64,000 nt of DNA, from contig OY743173.1 in NCBI GenBank assembly GCA_963555705.1, positions 1,839,501-1,903,500 on the forward strand, in the 5' to 3' direction. The notes under the pieces were generated by a model, which did no database searches, had not been told where the DNA came from, and was given only the letters and a program-made list of their open reading frames with translations. Each line of letters begins with the position of its first letter. Position 1 is the first letter of the stretch. This document shows positions 1-12,042 of the stretch, piece after piece. Both the position numbers and the translations under genes were made by a program. This DNA comes from Ligustrum vulgare. Taxonomy: Eukaryota; Streptophyta; Magnoliopsida; Lamiales; Oleaceae.

Positions 1-1839
1 GGGTACTAAGATGTGTAGGTTGCTTGTAGTGTTCTGGATGTATAGAAATGCCTGTAATTGGAAGATGGAGGATGGAACATTTCTGTTATATATGTTGAGA
101 TTTCTCCATTATATATATAAGTTACAGACTTGTCATTCATTTAACATACTAGTATTTCTCCCGTGTGATGCACGGAAGTTATTCAAAAATATTAATTTCA
201 ATAAGTATTTGAAAAACTATAATATTTATACATAATTAAAACAAATTTAAAATGCATGAAAAATAATATTATATCACAATATATACATGATTGTTAATTT
301 CAATAATTTTTATGAGTTATCATTAATTTCAAAGAAAGTGCAAATTTAGTAATTTATTTAATTCAATATCATGTTTGATGTAATATTATGAGTACAATAT
401 TAATTTTGTGGAATACATCAATATATTTCTTACGATTTTTGCATTCTCCCCTCGTATTTAAGTTTTCCAATTATCATTCAAAAATATATTTTAAAATAAT
501 TAAAAATGTGTGCTTAACTTAATCCCGCGAATATTTGTATTGACCAATAAAATTATATTTTTTTTACCTATAAAATCAAATAGTCAAGAATAATAATTAC
601 GTTAATCTAGCAATTACCATGATATGACAATATGAAATGTTGGAGTAAAAAAATTATACTAAAAATCGTATATCATATAACAGTTTTTCTTTTAAGCAGC
701 TATTAAAATTAAGAATGATTAAAAAAATATAATTCATTATTAACCATAATATTCACAGTTTTCGCATTTGCCTATAGTATTTAACATTTTCTTGAGATTT
801 CTTGCGGAAACGGTAATCACAATAATGAGTTTCATTATTTCAAATTATAATATCTTCGTTGATTAATAAAAGACAATTTATATATTTAAATAATAAATTA
901 CTGTCATTTGTTTCTCGTATTTTAACCTTTTTTCCCTCAATTTTCATTTAAAAACACCAAACGCATAATAATATATAGGATAAATAATTCATAATATTAA
1001 AATAAGGACAATAAATAAATAAAATACATCATACAATAATAACATATTAATTATAATAACAATAAAATCAACATCAGATAGAGGCATAATATATTAAACA
1101 ACTTTAAAATATCACTTTTATTTTCTTCTGGGTGGGGGGGGGGGGAAGCAAATCAAAAGAAGGAAAGACAAAGAAACCCCCAAAACGTCAAATATTAATA
1201 TCTGCCCATTTCGGATATTTATCCAAGTTTATAAATTTGTTTTTTTTTTTCATTTTTCAAGATAAAATGTATGGTTGAAAAGTGGAGAGAGAAAAGATAT
1301 GTGGTTAAAAAATCAATACCAAACAGTAAAAAAAATTAAAATAATGCTACTGTCAGATGGACAGCCGCATATTATCAAGGCAAAAAAATTCAAGTGGGAT
1401 GTTAGTCAATCCCATTTGAATATGAAATAATTTTTTTTTTAAATGAAAAAAAAAAAAAAAATTGGTAAAAAAGGAACAGTAAATTGTGGGAATTTTAGTA
1501 ACATTTCTAAATCAATTTATAAACAACATAATTTCTTAAACTACTTTTGAACCACAAATTTTCTCTCCATTTATTCAAAACATAATTTTTTTTTTCAAAA
1601 CTCATTTTCTGTCACATTTTACCAATAAAATAATTTACACACAAAATAAAAAAAATCTCTACTTTTAACCTTACATTCTAAAAAGTTTTACTATTTTAAA
1701 TAATGTGACGTGTAAAATTTTTGTGAAATGTGTGATCGAAATTTAATAATTGTACGTGTATTAAAAACTATTATGACAAATTAAAAGATAAGAATGGCAC
1801 ATCACAAAAGACTAAATTACAAAAGTATACATAGCAAGA

Positions 1840-3480
1840 CAAAAAAGAGAACAGCTCTGTTTGTTAAAATTTTTGTTTTTAAAAACATGTTTTTTATATT
1901 TTCTTGGTAAAATGAATGGTTGAAAAAATGAAAGAAAAATATATGTGGTTAAAAAGTGATTTGAGAAATTATGATTTAAAAATCTTGTTTTTAAACAAGT
2001 TTGCCAAAGAGAGGAAAGAAAAAAAAAAGTAGTGAAAATTAAAAAAACATATTTTAACCACACACATTTTCTCTCCACTTTTTAAACATATTTGTGACTT
2101 TTATCGATAGTATAGATAGTATAGAAGTATAGATTATGACAAAATAAAAGAGAATAATGAATATTACAAAAAATCAAATTAAAAAAATATACATAGCAAG
2201 ACAAATAATAATAATAATAATAATAATAATCATCATCATCATAATAATAATAATAATAATAATAAGCATGTATTTGGTAAAAGTAAAAAAAAAATGAATT
2301 ATAAACATATTTATAAATTACACAAATTTTCAAACATTTTTTAAACACACATTTTCTCTCTAATGATTTTTTTACATCAAAAACATAAATAAATCAGTTT
2401 ATAAACCAAACAGCATTACCAAATGGAGGCAATAGACAAAAGAAGAATAAGATAAATGAAAAAAAAAAATTAAAAAAGATGTTAACCGCTGAAACAACAT
2501 AATTTCTTAAATTACTTTTTATCCACACATATTTTTTCTACTTATTCAAAAAATATTTTTTTAAAACTCATTTTCTGCCACATTTTACCAATAAAATAAT
2601 GTACAATTTTTTGCTACATTTAACCAATAAAATAATCCACATACAAATTAAAATAAAAAATTATCTACTTTTAACATTATATTATGAGAAAATCACTATT
2701 TCAAATAATGTGATTTGTAAAATTTTTGTAGAGTCTGTGTTCAGAAATTTAATACTTGTATGTGTATTAAAAAATATTATTATAAAATAAAAGATAAGAA
2801 TGACATATTACAAAAGACCAAACTAAAAAAATATACATAGCAAGACAAAAAAAGAATAAGCATGTGTTTGGTAAAAGTAAAAAAAATATTTGTAAACATG
2901 TTTATAAATTTCACATTTTTTTAAACCACTTTTTAAACATATATTTTCTCTTCAATTTTCAACGACTATTTTTCACCTCAAAATATTATATAAATCATTT
3001 TATAAATCAAACATTGTTATCAAATGGAGACAAACAGACAAAAGATTAATAAAAAAAATGAAAAAAATTAAAAATTAAAAATGTGACAGCTGCTTTTCAG
3101 CGGCTGACACATTTGTTGCTTGGATTGCTATGAAAGCAATCCAAGCTATAAGCCCTGCAAACGTTCAAAAAAAAACAAAAATTTAAAACAATGAACAGTA
3201 AAGGGCGCTAGCTTCTTGGGCAAGATTTTTTCAGTTTTAAAATATAGTATAGATAAAAGATAAGAATGACACATTACAAAAGACAATTATAAAATATATG
3301 TAGTAAGATAAAAAGTAACAGCTTTGTTTGTTAAAAGTTTTGTGTTTGAAAACAGTTTTTTTTTTATGTTTTTTAGGTAAAATGTGTGGTTGAAAAGTAG
3401 AGAGTAAAATTTGTGTGGTTAAAAAGTGATTTTAAAAATTGTGTTTTAAAAAAGCTTGTTTGTAAACATGTTTGCAAAAC
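1840..3480. repeat. Cluster of short palindromic MITE copies
   Basis: At least four related ~160-175 bp units lie here in both orientations (about 1858-2030, 2268-2425, 2865-3023, 3318-3480), with partial copies near 1530-1620 and 2490-2600. The shared plan is a GTTTGG-like start, TTATAAA near both ends, and a middle reading GGTTGAAAA..GGAGAGA..GTGTGGTTAAAAAGT. The same unit recurs at 19771-19944 and 42717-42883; the last has a TAA target duplication, which suggests a Tourist (PIF/Harbinger) type. There is no coding capacity. Confidence 0.6.
2204..2264. repeat. (AAT)n microsatellite with ATC core
   Basis: About twenty AAT-type triplets, interrupted in the middle by four CAT triplets. The minus-strand ORF across it (Tyr/Asp runs) is an artefact. 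Confidence 0.9.
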
Positions 3481-4414
3481 AGAGGAATAAAAAAATGAAA
3501 TAAAAAAAATAAGTCAAAAAAATAATTAATTTTAAAAATGGTGTCAGCCGGCTGCTGACACTGTTGCTTTTGCTTGGAAATCAATTGTGAAATAGAGACA
3601 TAATATGTTAAATTACTTTAAAATATTACTTTTCTTTACTATAAGAACAAAATAAAGATCTGTTCAATAACTTTATTTTATCACGTATAAATAGAATTTT
3701 TATTTATTTTTTGACATGCAAATCAAATATTTTTGAAATAATGGGTCTCATTATTTTTCAAACTACAATAGATTGTTTTAATAATAAAAGACAATTTATA
3801 TAGTGAATTAATAAATTATCGTTATTTGCTTCTCAAATTTTAACTTCTTTTTTTTTTGTTCCATCTTCCATTGGAAAACTCGAATCACACAATAATATGT
3901 AGGATAAATAATTCATAAAATATGATTTGTAATATTAAAGATTACAAATGATAATAGTCAAAACATAATTATAATATTGATAGTTACACATATGGTTTGT
4001 AATATATTAAAATACGAACAACAAATAAATAAAATACATTGTCAAATAATAATAATATTAAATAACTATAAAATCAACATGAAATAGAGACATAATATGC
4101 TAAACTATTTTAAAATATAATTTTTCTTTTCTAAAAGAAAAAAATAAAGATCTATGTAATAACTCTATTTTATCGTTTGTAAACAGAATTTTTTGTTCAT
4201 TTTCTAACATGAAAATCACGTATTTTTAAAATAATGGGTCTCATTATTTGCTTCTCGTATTTTATCTTTTTTCTTTTCCAATTTTCATTAAAAAACACCA
4301 ATCAAATAATAACACATAAGATAAATAATTCATAAATATTAACGTTAAATAAAAAAGTAAAAAAAAAATAAATAAATAAATAGACTATCAGATGACAGCC
4401 GCACCCGCATGTTT

Positions 4415-4460
4415 CCAATTCAAATTTGAATTTGAATTGGGATGTCCATCTGACATCCCA
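4415..4460. repeat. Two adjacent small hairpins
   Basis: CCAATTCAAA (4415-4424) pairs with TTTGAATTGG (4431-4440). Overlapping it, TGGGATGTC (4438-4446) pairs with GACATCCCA (4452-4460) around a 5-base loop. The neighbouring text (CAGATG..ACAGCCGCA) recurs near 1350, so this is a subterminal repeat of the Helitron-like sequence rather than a terminator. Confidence 0.55.
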
Positions 4461-4977
4461 TTTTAACGAGAGAAAAAAAAGGCGAATGAACAGTAAATGA
4501 CGACAACTTCTAGAGCAAGACTTTTCAATTATCAAATATAGTATAGATTTTCCTATTTATAAACGAGATTTTGAGCTTTCCAGTCAAAATGAGGGCTACA
4601 GTGGGCTATTAGAATAATACTATTAAATGGGTAATTCGAGATTAAAAGTTGTAGAATTCGAAAGAATTAATCTTGTCTTAGTTTATTTATGTTTGTTATC
4701 GAGATTGATTGGGAAATTGGTTTCTAATTCTCTGTTAACTTATTAGTATTAAAAATTGCTTTTTAATTTTCTGTTAATTAATCAGTTGTATCACAATGCC
4801 TGCTATTTCTTCCATCATAACTAAAGACAAATTGGGTATTTTGAATGCTGGCAATTTGGTAGCTTGTGATAAATTGTGTTTACCCTTTACTATTGTCTTA
4901 ATTTATTCATTGATTTGCATTTAAAGCCTTACCTTATTCTCTCATGGGTATGCTTTCTCATACTTCTAACTTCTTGT

Positions 4978-6384
4978 CACTACAACAAAAATAACCTTTT
5001 GCAACATTCAAAAAATGTTGTCAAAAGGTTTTTGCAACGTTTGGCAAGTGTTGCAAATTCCAGCGTTTTTTGAACGTTGCAAAAGACTGAAATAAACGTT
5101 GCAATAGACATTTTGCAACGTTTATTGAGTTTTGCCGTAAACCCTTTTACAACGTTTATTAAGTGTTGTCGTAGACCTTTTTATAATATTTTTTAAGTGT
5201 TGTCGTAGACCCTTTTGCGAAACTTTTTAAGTGTTGCAAAAACTTTTAACCCAACATTTTGCAACGTTTATTGAGTATTGTTGTAGACCATTTTGCAACG
5301 TTTTTTAAGTGTTGCAAAAAATTTTAACCCAAAATTTTGCAACATTTATTGAGTGTTGGCGTAGACCCTTTTGCAACTTGGTATATGTTTTTTTCTTTAA
5401 ATATTATTGAACAAATTATTTATAAAACCCAATTTTTTCTAATTACTTCATTAAAATGGTTTAAACAAAAAACAAAAGTAAATACATTATGAATTTTCAA
5501 ATTCATACAAAATAAAGTGTTGATAATGTTTAACAAATCCACATTACAGAATAACAAATCCACGAAAGAAAGTGTTGATAATGTTTAATAAATTCGCAAA
5601 AGAAAATCATCATTTGACAAAAGAAATATTTTACTATGGGAACATCAACTTCATCCCGCAATATAACCCCACCTTTAGATCGCAAAATTAGGTCCATCTC
5701 CAAAAGAATATTTTCAAAGTTACACCTATAACAAATTTGAGCAAAGTTATAAGTGAATATCAAACTTTACTTAATAAATGGTAGAAAAAAAAATAGAGTT
5801 AAAAGCAAAATACATTTATATCTTTCCAATGTGATTTCATAGAAATTGATATGACTTATCCTAAATCAATCTACTAGACCCGAGACGTGAAGTGCACCGA
5901 TAAAAAGAAAATGAGCTTTCACCCCAAGTGTAAAACCTAAACTTAGATGTGTTAACTTCTCTTTCCTTCCCTTTTATTGTAAAAAATTCTATCGAAATTT
6001 CGACAGAACCTCCCCTATAAATTTGACTTAATCAACCTGTAGAGAGACGTCATAACCAACATAATAATTTAAAAATCAAACCAACACCTCAAACAACTTC
6101 CAACATCAATTCCCAACTCCTCAACACCACAAATTCAACAATAAACTCTATCTAACTAAAGAGGACAATAAACTACTAAATAGCAGAAGTTGTAGCTTTC
6201 TTCTTTGGCACTATTTGAATATCTAAACTCAAATCAAATTTAAAACTAATTCATATTATCAAACAAAAACATAAAAAATTTTGAATTCAAATTAAGTTTG
6301 TTTTCAAATGGACTTATCTGAAGTTAGTCATAAATAAGAATTAAATAAGATCATTGAATAAATAAATATTTCTTACCACAAAAA
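4978..6384 (+). mobile_element. Partial second copy of the CACTA 5' end
   Basis: It starts CACTACAACAAAAATAACC at 4978 and is collinear with 7190-8655 for about 1.4 kb. The match covers the 34-bp subterminal repeats (from about 5111) and the following AT-rich part, and stops abruptly at 6384/8655. No matching 3' end was found before 7190. It is either a 5' remnant of an older CACTA copy or a tandem duplication of the end of the 7190 element. Confidence 0.7.
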
Positions 6385-7189
6385 GCTCTTCCACCAACAT
6401 TTCCAATGCTTTTGCTGCTGTGAATTTACAAAGGTGATAGTTACTGCTCCATAGGTTACTAAACTCAAAATGTAAGCAAATAATGCTATCAAGTATATAA
6501 GATAGGGAAATTCAGAGTACATGATCTTACTACAAGTAAGAGGCCATGAATATCTTTGATGTAGTAAACTTATCTTATGTCGGCATGGAAATTTTAGATG
6601 GTGTCAACACAAGATATTCATCCATTTTTGTTATTTCGTTTAACTTGTGTACATTTTCAGTGGCTCTTTGTCGCATATATTAAAGTGTGACCAGAAGTAA
6701 GGGTTGCAAGTGGAGTGAAAATGTGAAATGGATTAAAGCGGAACTGTGTAGGTGGTAAAAGATATTTAGAAATTTTAACAACTCACCATGATTTCCATTT
6801 CATCGTTTCATTGAAAGGATAATCAATGAAGTAGCAAGTATTTGTTCTGGTTGACAGTGATAGGCCTACAGAGAAGCAAGAAGTAAAGTAAATAAAGGGC
6901 GATATGAAACAATTAGCACAAGAAGCTCGTGATAACATAAGAGACGTGGTAGACAAAATGGATGCAGTGCAGTGAAGTGTAAGTAGTGCGGACAAACTTA
7001 AACTATATGTACATGCAAGCAATCTATTGGAGTTTTTGACCTTTTTTTATCACGTGTTTGCACTCGTTATACTTGTGATATCAATTGTTTAAACAAATGA
7101 TAAATTTAGCATTGATGATTCTCTACACATTCATTCTCTTTCTTTCCTCACATTATACAGAAATTTTTACTTGCTCAATGTGCAGCATA
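6385..7189. other. Unassigned stretch between CACTA 5' ends
   Basis: AT-rich sequence not matching the 7190-12039 element over its start. It may be internal sequence of the 4978 copy or older host DNA. I see no gene in it. Confidence 0.4.
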
Positions 7190-7296
7190 CACTACAACAA
7201 AAATAGCCTTTTGCAACACTCAAAAAATGTTGCCAAAAGGTTTTTGCAACGTTTGGCAAGTGTTGCAAATCGCAGTGTTGCCGTAGAGAAAAAACT

Positions 7297-7700
7297 TTTT
7301 GCAACGTTTATTAAGTGTTGCGGTAGACCCTTTTGCAACGTTTATTAAGTGTTGCGGTAGACACTTTTGCAACGTTTTTTAAGTGTTGTCGTGGACCCTT
7401 TTGCAACGTTTATTAAGTGTTGCGGTAGACCCTTTTGCAACGTTTTTTAAGTGTTACCGTAAACCCTTTTGCAACGTTTATTAAGTGTTGCGGTAGACCA
7501 TTTTGCAACGTTTTTTAAGTGTTGCCGTAGACCCTTTTGCAACATTTATTAAGTGTTTCCGTAGACCTTTTTGCAACGTTTTTTGAGTGTTGCCATAAAC
7601 TCTTTTGCAACGTTTTTAAAGTGTTGCAAAAACTATTAACCCAACATTTTGCAACATTTATTGAGTGTTGTCGTAGACCCTTTTGCAACATTTTTTGATA
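7297..7700 (+). repeat. CACTA 5' subterminal 34-bp repeats
   Basis: About twelve direct units with a 34-bp period, each TTTTGCAACGTTTATTAAGT followed by GTTGCGGTAGACCC or a variant; unit starts at 7297, 7331, 7365, 7399, 7433, 7467, 7501 and on. In characterised CACTA elements the subterminal repeats bind the transposon-encoded TNPA-type protein. Variants differ mostly at TTT(A/T)TTAAG and GTTG(C/T)(C/G)GT. The array ends in a short TA run. Confidence 0.85.
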
Positions 7701-8759
7701 TATATATATATATATATATTAAAAAAATATTATTGAACAGATTATTTATAAAATCCAAATTTTTGTAATTACTTCATTAAAATGGTACTTTAAATAAAAA
7801 ACAAAAGTAAATACATTATGAATTTTCAAATCAATACAAAATAAAGTCTTGATAATGTCTAATAAATCCACAATACAGAATAACAAACCCACGAAAGAAA
7901 GTGTTGATAATGTTTAACAAATTCGCAAAAGAATATCATCATTTGACAAAAGAAATATTTTACTACGGGAATATCAACTTCATCCCGCAATATAACCGCA
8001 CCTTTAGATCGAAAAATTTGGTCCATCTTCAAAGTTACACCTATAACAAATTTGAGCAAAGTTATAAGTGAATGTTACGTTTTACTTAATAAATGGTAGA
8101 AAAAATAAAAAATAGAGTTAAAAGCAAAATACATTTATATCTTTCAAATGTGATTTCATAGAAATTGATATGACTTGTCCTAAATCAATCTACTAGACCA
8201 GAGACGTGAAAGTGTATCGATGACAGATGTCAGCTAGATGCTAGATCTACCACCAAGGAAAATGAGCTTTCACCCAAAGTGTAAAACCTAAACTTAGACG
8301 CGTTAACTTCTCTTTCCTTCCCTTCTATTGTAAAAAATTCTATAGAAATTTCGATAGAACCTCCCCTATAAATTGGACTTAGTCAACCTGTAAAAAAATA
8401 TCATAACCAACATAATAATTTAAAAATCAAACCAACACCTCAAACAACTTCCAACATCAATCCCTAACTCCTCAACATCACAAATTCAACAATAAACTCT
8501 ATCTAAACCCAAATCAAATTTAAAACTAATTAATAATAGCTAACAAAAATCTTGAATTCAAATTAAGCTTGTTTTCAAATAGACTTATATGAATTTAGTC
8601 ATAAATAAGAATTACACAAGATCATTAAATAAATAAACATTTCTTACCATAAGAAGCTTGTGCCTCTCTTAATTGCTCATCTTTTGAAAAGAATGGTTTC
8701 TTGAGCAATTCTATGCTGAAAGAGATTAATTAACAGTCTAAGTTCACCCCCACAAAATA

Positions 8760-8779
8760 ATATATATATATATATATAC
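8760..8779. repeat. Short (TA)n run
   Basis: About ten TA units inside the CACTA body. It is not conserved in the partial 4978 copy. Confidence 0.8.
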
Positions 8780-10601
8780 CGTAGTGCACAATGCATAAAC
8801 CACAACATGTCATAGGATAAGCATGAATTGCACAGTTTAAGTTTACTGAAAAAGCTCATGTCAAGTGATGATGATGAGTATGGTGTTAAGTGTTGTATTC
8901 ATGCTTGGAATTGATAATCTAGACAAGTATGTTAGGTGAATGTTGTACCAATTAGTCATAAGAAAGATGGGTGTCAAAGTTAAGAGGTAAATTTGGATAA
9001 CTCTAAGAAGAGTTTGAAAGTAAATTATATACTTCTGCAGGTTAATTATATACTTCAGCAAGTTATTCTGCTATATCATTTGCACCATAGTAATGAAAGT
9101 AAATATTTGATTGTCTAAGTAAATTAAACACTATACCTCCTGTTTTTTTGCCTTCTCGTCATAATCTGTGTGTTGTATAGTGAAAGGTGTTTCCCTTCCC
9201 CGAATGCCCAAACTGGCACTGACACGTTTGACAACTTTTACGTACTCGGGGTATAGTTTTCTTCTTGAGAAATAAAGAAAGTGTCCACATATGGAGGAGG
9301 AAACCTGTTATAATGAATTTTTGGGAGTAAACTTGAGAATTTTATTCCTACATTCAAATGTTTCAACCATGGGTACATCTATTGACACCTATCTCGAGCT
9401 TAAATTTCCATTCTCAACTAAACTACCTATTTGGCGCAGAAGAAATTGGAGAAATTTTTGAATGTGTGGTTGAAAAGTGTATAAAGTGGTAGGTCTCATA
9501 TAAATGCATCGTTGAAAATGAATTTGAGGAAAAAGTTAATGGATTTCTCCTGGACCAAATGGTCACTAAATGTCCTATCTTGTTGTTAAGGAATAACACG
9601 GGCAGAAAGCATAAAGGCCCAGCAACGACATAACAATTTATCTTATTTCTTTTTATTATTGCTCGACTATGCAGATGCTCTACTTCTTTTGATGAATAAT
9701 AACCATAATCTATTACCCAAGAAACATCCGAAGAAAAAATACTCAACTTAGCTATTAGCATATCCAGGAAATGTATGAAATTATGAATAACAAGTCCAAG
9801 CAAAGTGTGTGGACAATACAACTAAAAGACACTAGATGAGGCTTTGAGTTTTACCTGCCTGGCGAGTATTCTTTTGTTGGCCTTACTGCACCCGAATTTA
9901 TAGAATGAAGAATCCATTGTGCATAAATATATTTCTTTACGAGAAGGGAAGACCTCGTTGTATGGACCATAGTCCACAATCGGCACAAATAAAGGTGTAA
10001 ACCTCAAAGTGTACCAACATTTTCTACAAGAATTTTAGTGTCATAAACAATTCCATAGAAGAGAACTACATGTTCTAAATACAATTATAAATAGACGAAC
10101 CCCAAGATGAGCATAGAGTTGGTTCAAATGCATATACATTTCAAATTCATGCATTTTACATGATTAAGATAAGGCCTATGCGACTGGATAAAAAGTGCAC
10201 TGTTAAAATAGAATATAATCCCTTTGTATAAATTATAACCAACGTTTATACAATTTTTCTTTGTGCAAGAGTTAGAGAGCCTAGAACGAGGGCCACTGAA
10301 TTCAGACTTTAGTATAATTAATTTGAAATGAGAAAAATATTGTCTCAAATTGAACCATTACTTGCATATCATTTCAATAAAAAGGTGTATCACTCAACCA
10401 AATCAATTTGTAACATAGAATACGACTGGAAACATTTGAAGAGACGGTGGATGAAGATAAGACAATCGACCAATTTACCCATTCTCTATCGAGAGATGTT
10501 ACTTCTGAAAAAATTCAAAAATCAAATCCAGAAAAGAGGACATATGCGCAAAAGTGAAATTTGCCCAAGTTTGAAATGAAAAAGACAAGAAAAGAGTAAT
10601 A

Positions 10602-10697
10602 CTTTGGTCAGGTTCCTCCTCCCACAGTGAAACACCTCCAAATGCATAGATCATAGCATTCATCACTTTAAGGGAACCTCCAAACGTTCCATCTGCC
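10602..10697 (-). other. Exon-like segment inside CACTA, unidentified
   Basis: On the minus strand an open segment reads DGTFGGSLKVMNAMIYAFGG then VSLWEEEPDQ, preceded by AATGGCAG as a possible splice acceptor. Codon use is more gene-like than its surroundings. I do not recognise the family. It lies on the same strand as the 5'-leader-like block at 11505-11640, so the two may be exons of one captured or element-encoded gene. Chance openness cannot be excluded. Confidence 0.3.
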
Positions 10698-11504
10698 ATT
10701 GAACACAAGAGGCAGCTAATATAAACAGTTATGCAATAATAGTACGAGGAGTAAAATACATGAAATTTCATCCATTTTCCCATTTACAATAAGAAGTCCT
10801 CATGGCTCACCTTATAATTCAAGAAAAATTTCGTATCCTTGAAAAAGGAATTCAAATTCACGAACCTTTTTTCTTGTACAACATATTCTACGGAGAAAGT
10901 TATGGTCATGGAGGGTGTAAGTTTCTCATCAATGTTCATTCATATATGATCTTGATAAAGTAAACCATCGCCATATTACAAGCTTATATTATCGCTGCAC
11001 CATCTTAAATTCGAAAATACATTACAATTCCAATTTAGTTATAAACTCAACAAAACCAATTAATTCAATGAATCCACAAGTCTGAAATTATACAATATAC
11101 ATATATAATCTTACATATCTCCAATCTCAATTAAAATTCAAAAATCCAATTAAGCCCCAAATCTGAAATTCATTAATATACAGTGCAAGATCCATATATC
11201 TATTGAAATCTGAAAATCTACTGTGAAATTACACGTCCATATATATATATATATACACACATCCATGATCATTACTAACCCTCAAATTAACGGTATAATT
11301 CGAGATTAGGTAAGCTTAAATCTGAAAAATATGAGAAATAACACACACTTACATACACTCACAATATATACACACATATACATATACATACTGATATATA
11401 CATACATATATACACAAAAATCAATAAATATATATGTGTGTATCGAAGTGTGTATGTATGTGTGCGTGCGTGAAGGTGTGTGTGTGCGTGCGAGAGGGAG
11501 CTCC

Positions 11505-11640
11505 TTACCGCGAGGTTGGTGGTGTGGTGGTTGGGTCGTGGTCGGGAGAGGTTCGATGAGGCGAGAGACAGAGAGAGACGAGGCAGAGAGAGCCGAGGCG
11601 AGCGAGAGGGTGAGGGAGGCGTGAGATAGAGAGAGATGAG
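11505..11640 (-). other. 5'-leader-like exon with splice donor in CACTA
   Basis: On the minus strand this is a C/T-rich, CG-containing block (CTCTCTCTATCTCACGCC.., CTCGCTCGCCTCGG..) ending CTCGCG|GTAAGGAG, a good splice donor. It looks like a plant 5' untranslated exon and contrasts sharply with the AT-rich neighbourhood. Just beyond are TG/TA-rich microsatellites (about 11395-11490). It could be the first exon of a host gene fragment carried by the transposon, or the element's own promoter and leader. Confidence 0.4.
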
Positions 11641-11744
11641 AATGAGGATTTAGGTTTAAATTGTTTAAGTTTTGGTAATTTTCAATTTAGTCCCTCAACT
11701 CTCATAAATTGGTAATTTAAGTCCACGACCCTCATAAATTGGTA

Positions 11745-12030
11745 CTCTTTCGCAACGTTTTTTAAACGTTGCAAAAGGGGTACCAAAACGTTTAAAAAAC
11801 GTTGCAAAAGGGGTACCCCTTTTGCAACGTTGCAAAATGTTGAACTCTTTTGCAACATTCAATAAATGTTGCAAATGAGTCTCTTTTGCAACATTCACTT
11901 GACAAATGTTGCTAAAGCTCAATTGTTAACACCAATCGCAACATTCACTTCTTAAAATGTTGCGATATGTCTCTTTAGCAACATTCAACTGCCAAATGTT
12001 GCAATTCAAGTGTTGCAAAAGCCCCTTTTT
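11745..12030 (-). repeat. CACTA 3' subterminal repeats
   Basis: Inverted and direct copies of the TTTTGCAACGTT motif, mirroring the 5' array. The first units form back-to-back hairpins (GCAACGTTTTTTAAACGTTGC; AACGTTTAAAAAACGTT). Farther on, the spacing is looser and the core drifts to GCAACATTC. Same likely role as the 5' array: transposase-accessory binding. Confidence 0.8.
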
Positions 12031-12042
12031 GTTGTAGTGATA

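Larger units (their letters stand above)
149..4547 (-). mobile_element. Helitron-like element (candidate, minus strand)
   Basis: Read on the minus strand, the right end starts TCTATACTATATTTG at 4547, preceded by a host A. The left end is CTAG (149-152) followed by a host T, with a short GC hairpin (about 161-175, arms CCGTG/CACGG) 9 bases inside it. TC start, hairpin-CTAG end and A^T insertion are the known marks of plant Helitrons. The interior is AT-rich, has no long ORF and holds several MITE copies, so the element is non-autonomous. A second similar 5' end (TCTATACTATATTTT) lies at 3253, so the true element may be 149-3253, or two elements may be stacked. The ends are seen; the pairing is inferred. 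Confidence 0.5.
7190..12039 (+). mobile_element. CACTA (En/Spm-type) transposon, apparently non-autonomous
   Basis: The 5' end CACTACAACAAAAATAGCC (7190) is mirrored by ..TTTTTGTTGTAGTG ending at 12039: a 14-bp terminal inverted repeat beginning CACTA. It is flanked by the 3-bp target duplication ATA (7187-7189 and 12040-12042), the known CACTA signature. Subterminal repeats fill both ends. The 4.85 kb body holds no recognisable transposase or TNPA-like ORF; reading frames reach 132 aa at most. Minus-strand exon-like pieces (8656, 10602-10697, 11505-11640) hint at a captured or decayed gene. Confidence 0.85.

Noticed and set aside
2082..2348. Tyr/Asp-rich small protein
   Set aside because: Translation of the AAT/ATC microsatellite.
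7297..7700. CRISPR-like regular repeats
   Set aside because: The period is 34 bp with no unique spacers; the array lies directly inside a CACTA terminal repeat with a target duplication in plant DNA.
9423..9821. 132-residue minus-strand ORF in the CACTA body as a gene
   Set aside because: No recognisable motif, no gene-like composition, and part of it overlaps a MITE-like stretch (9440-9590).
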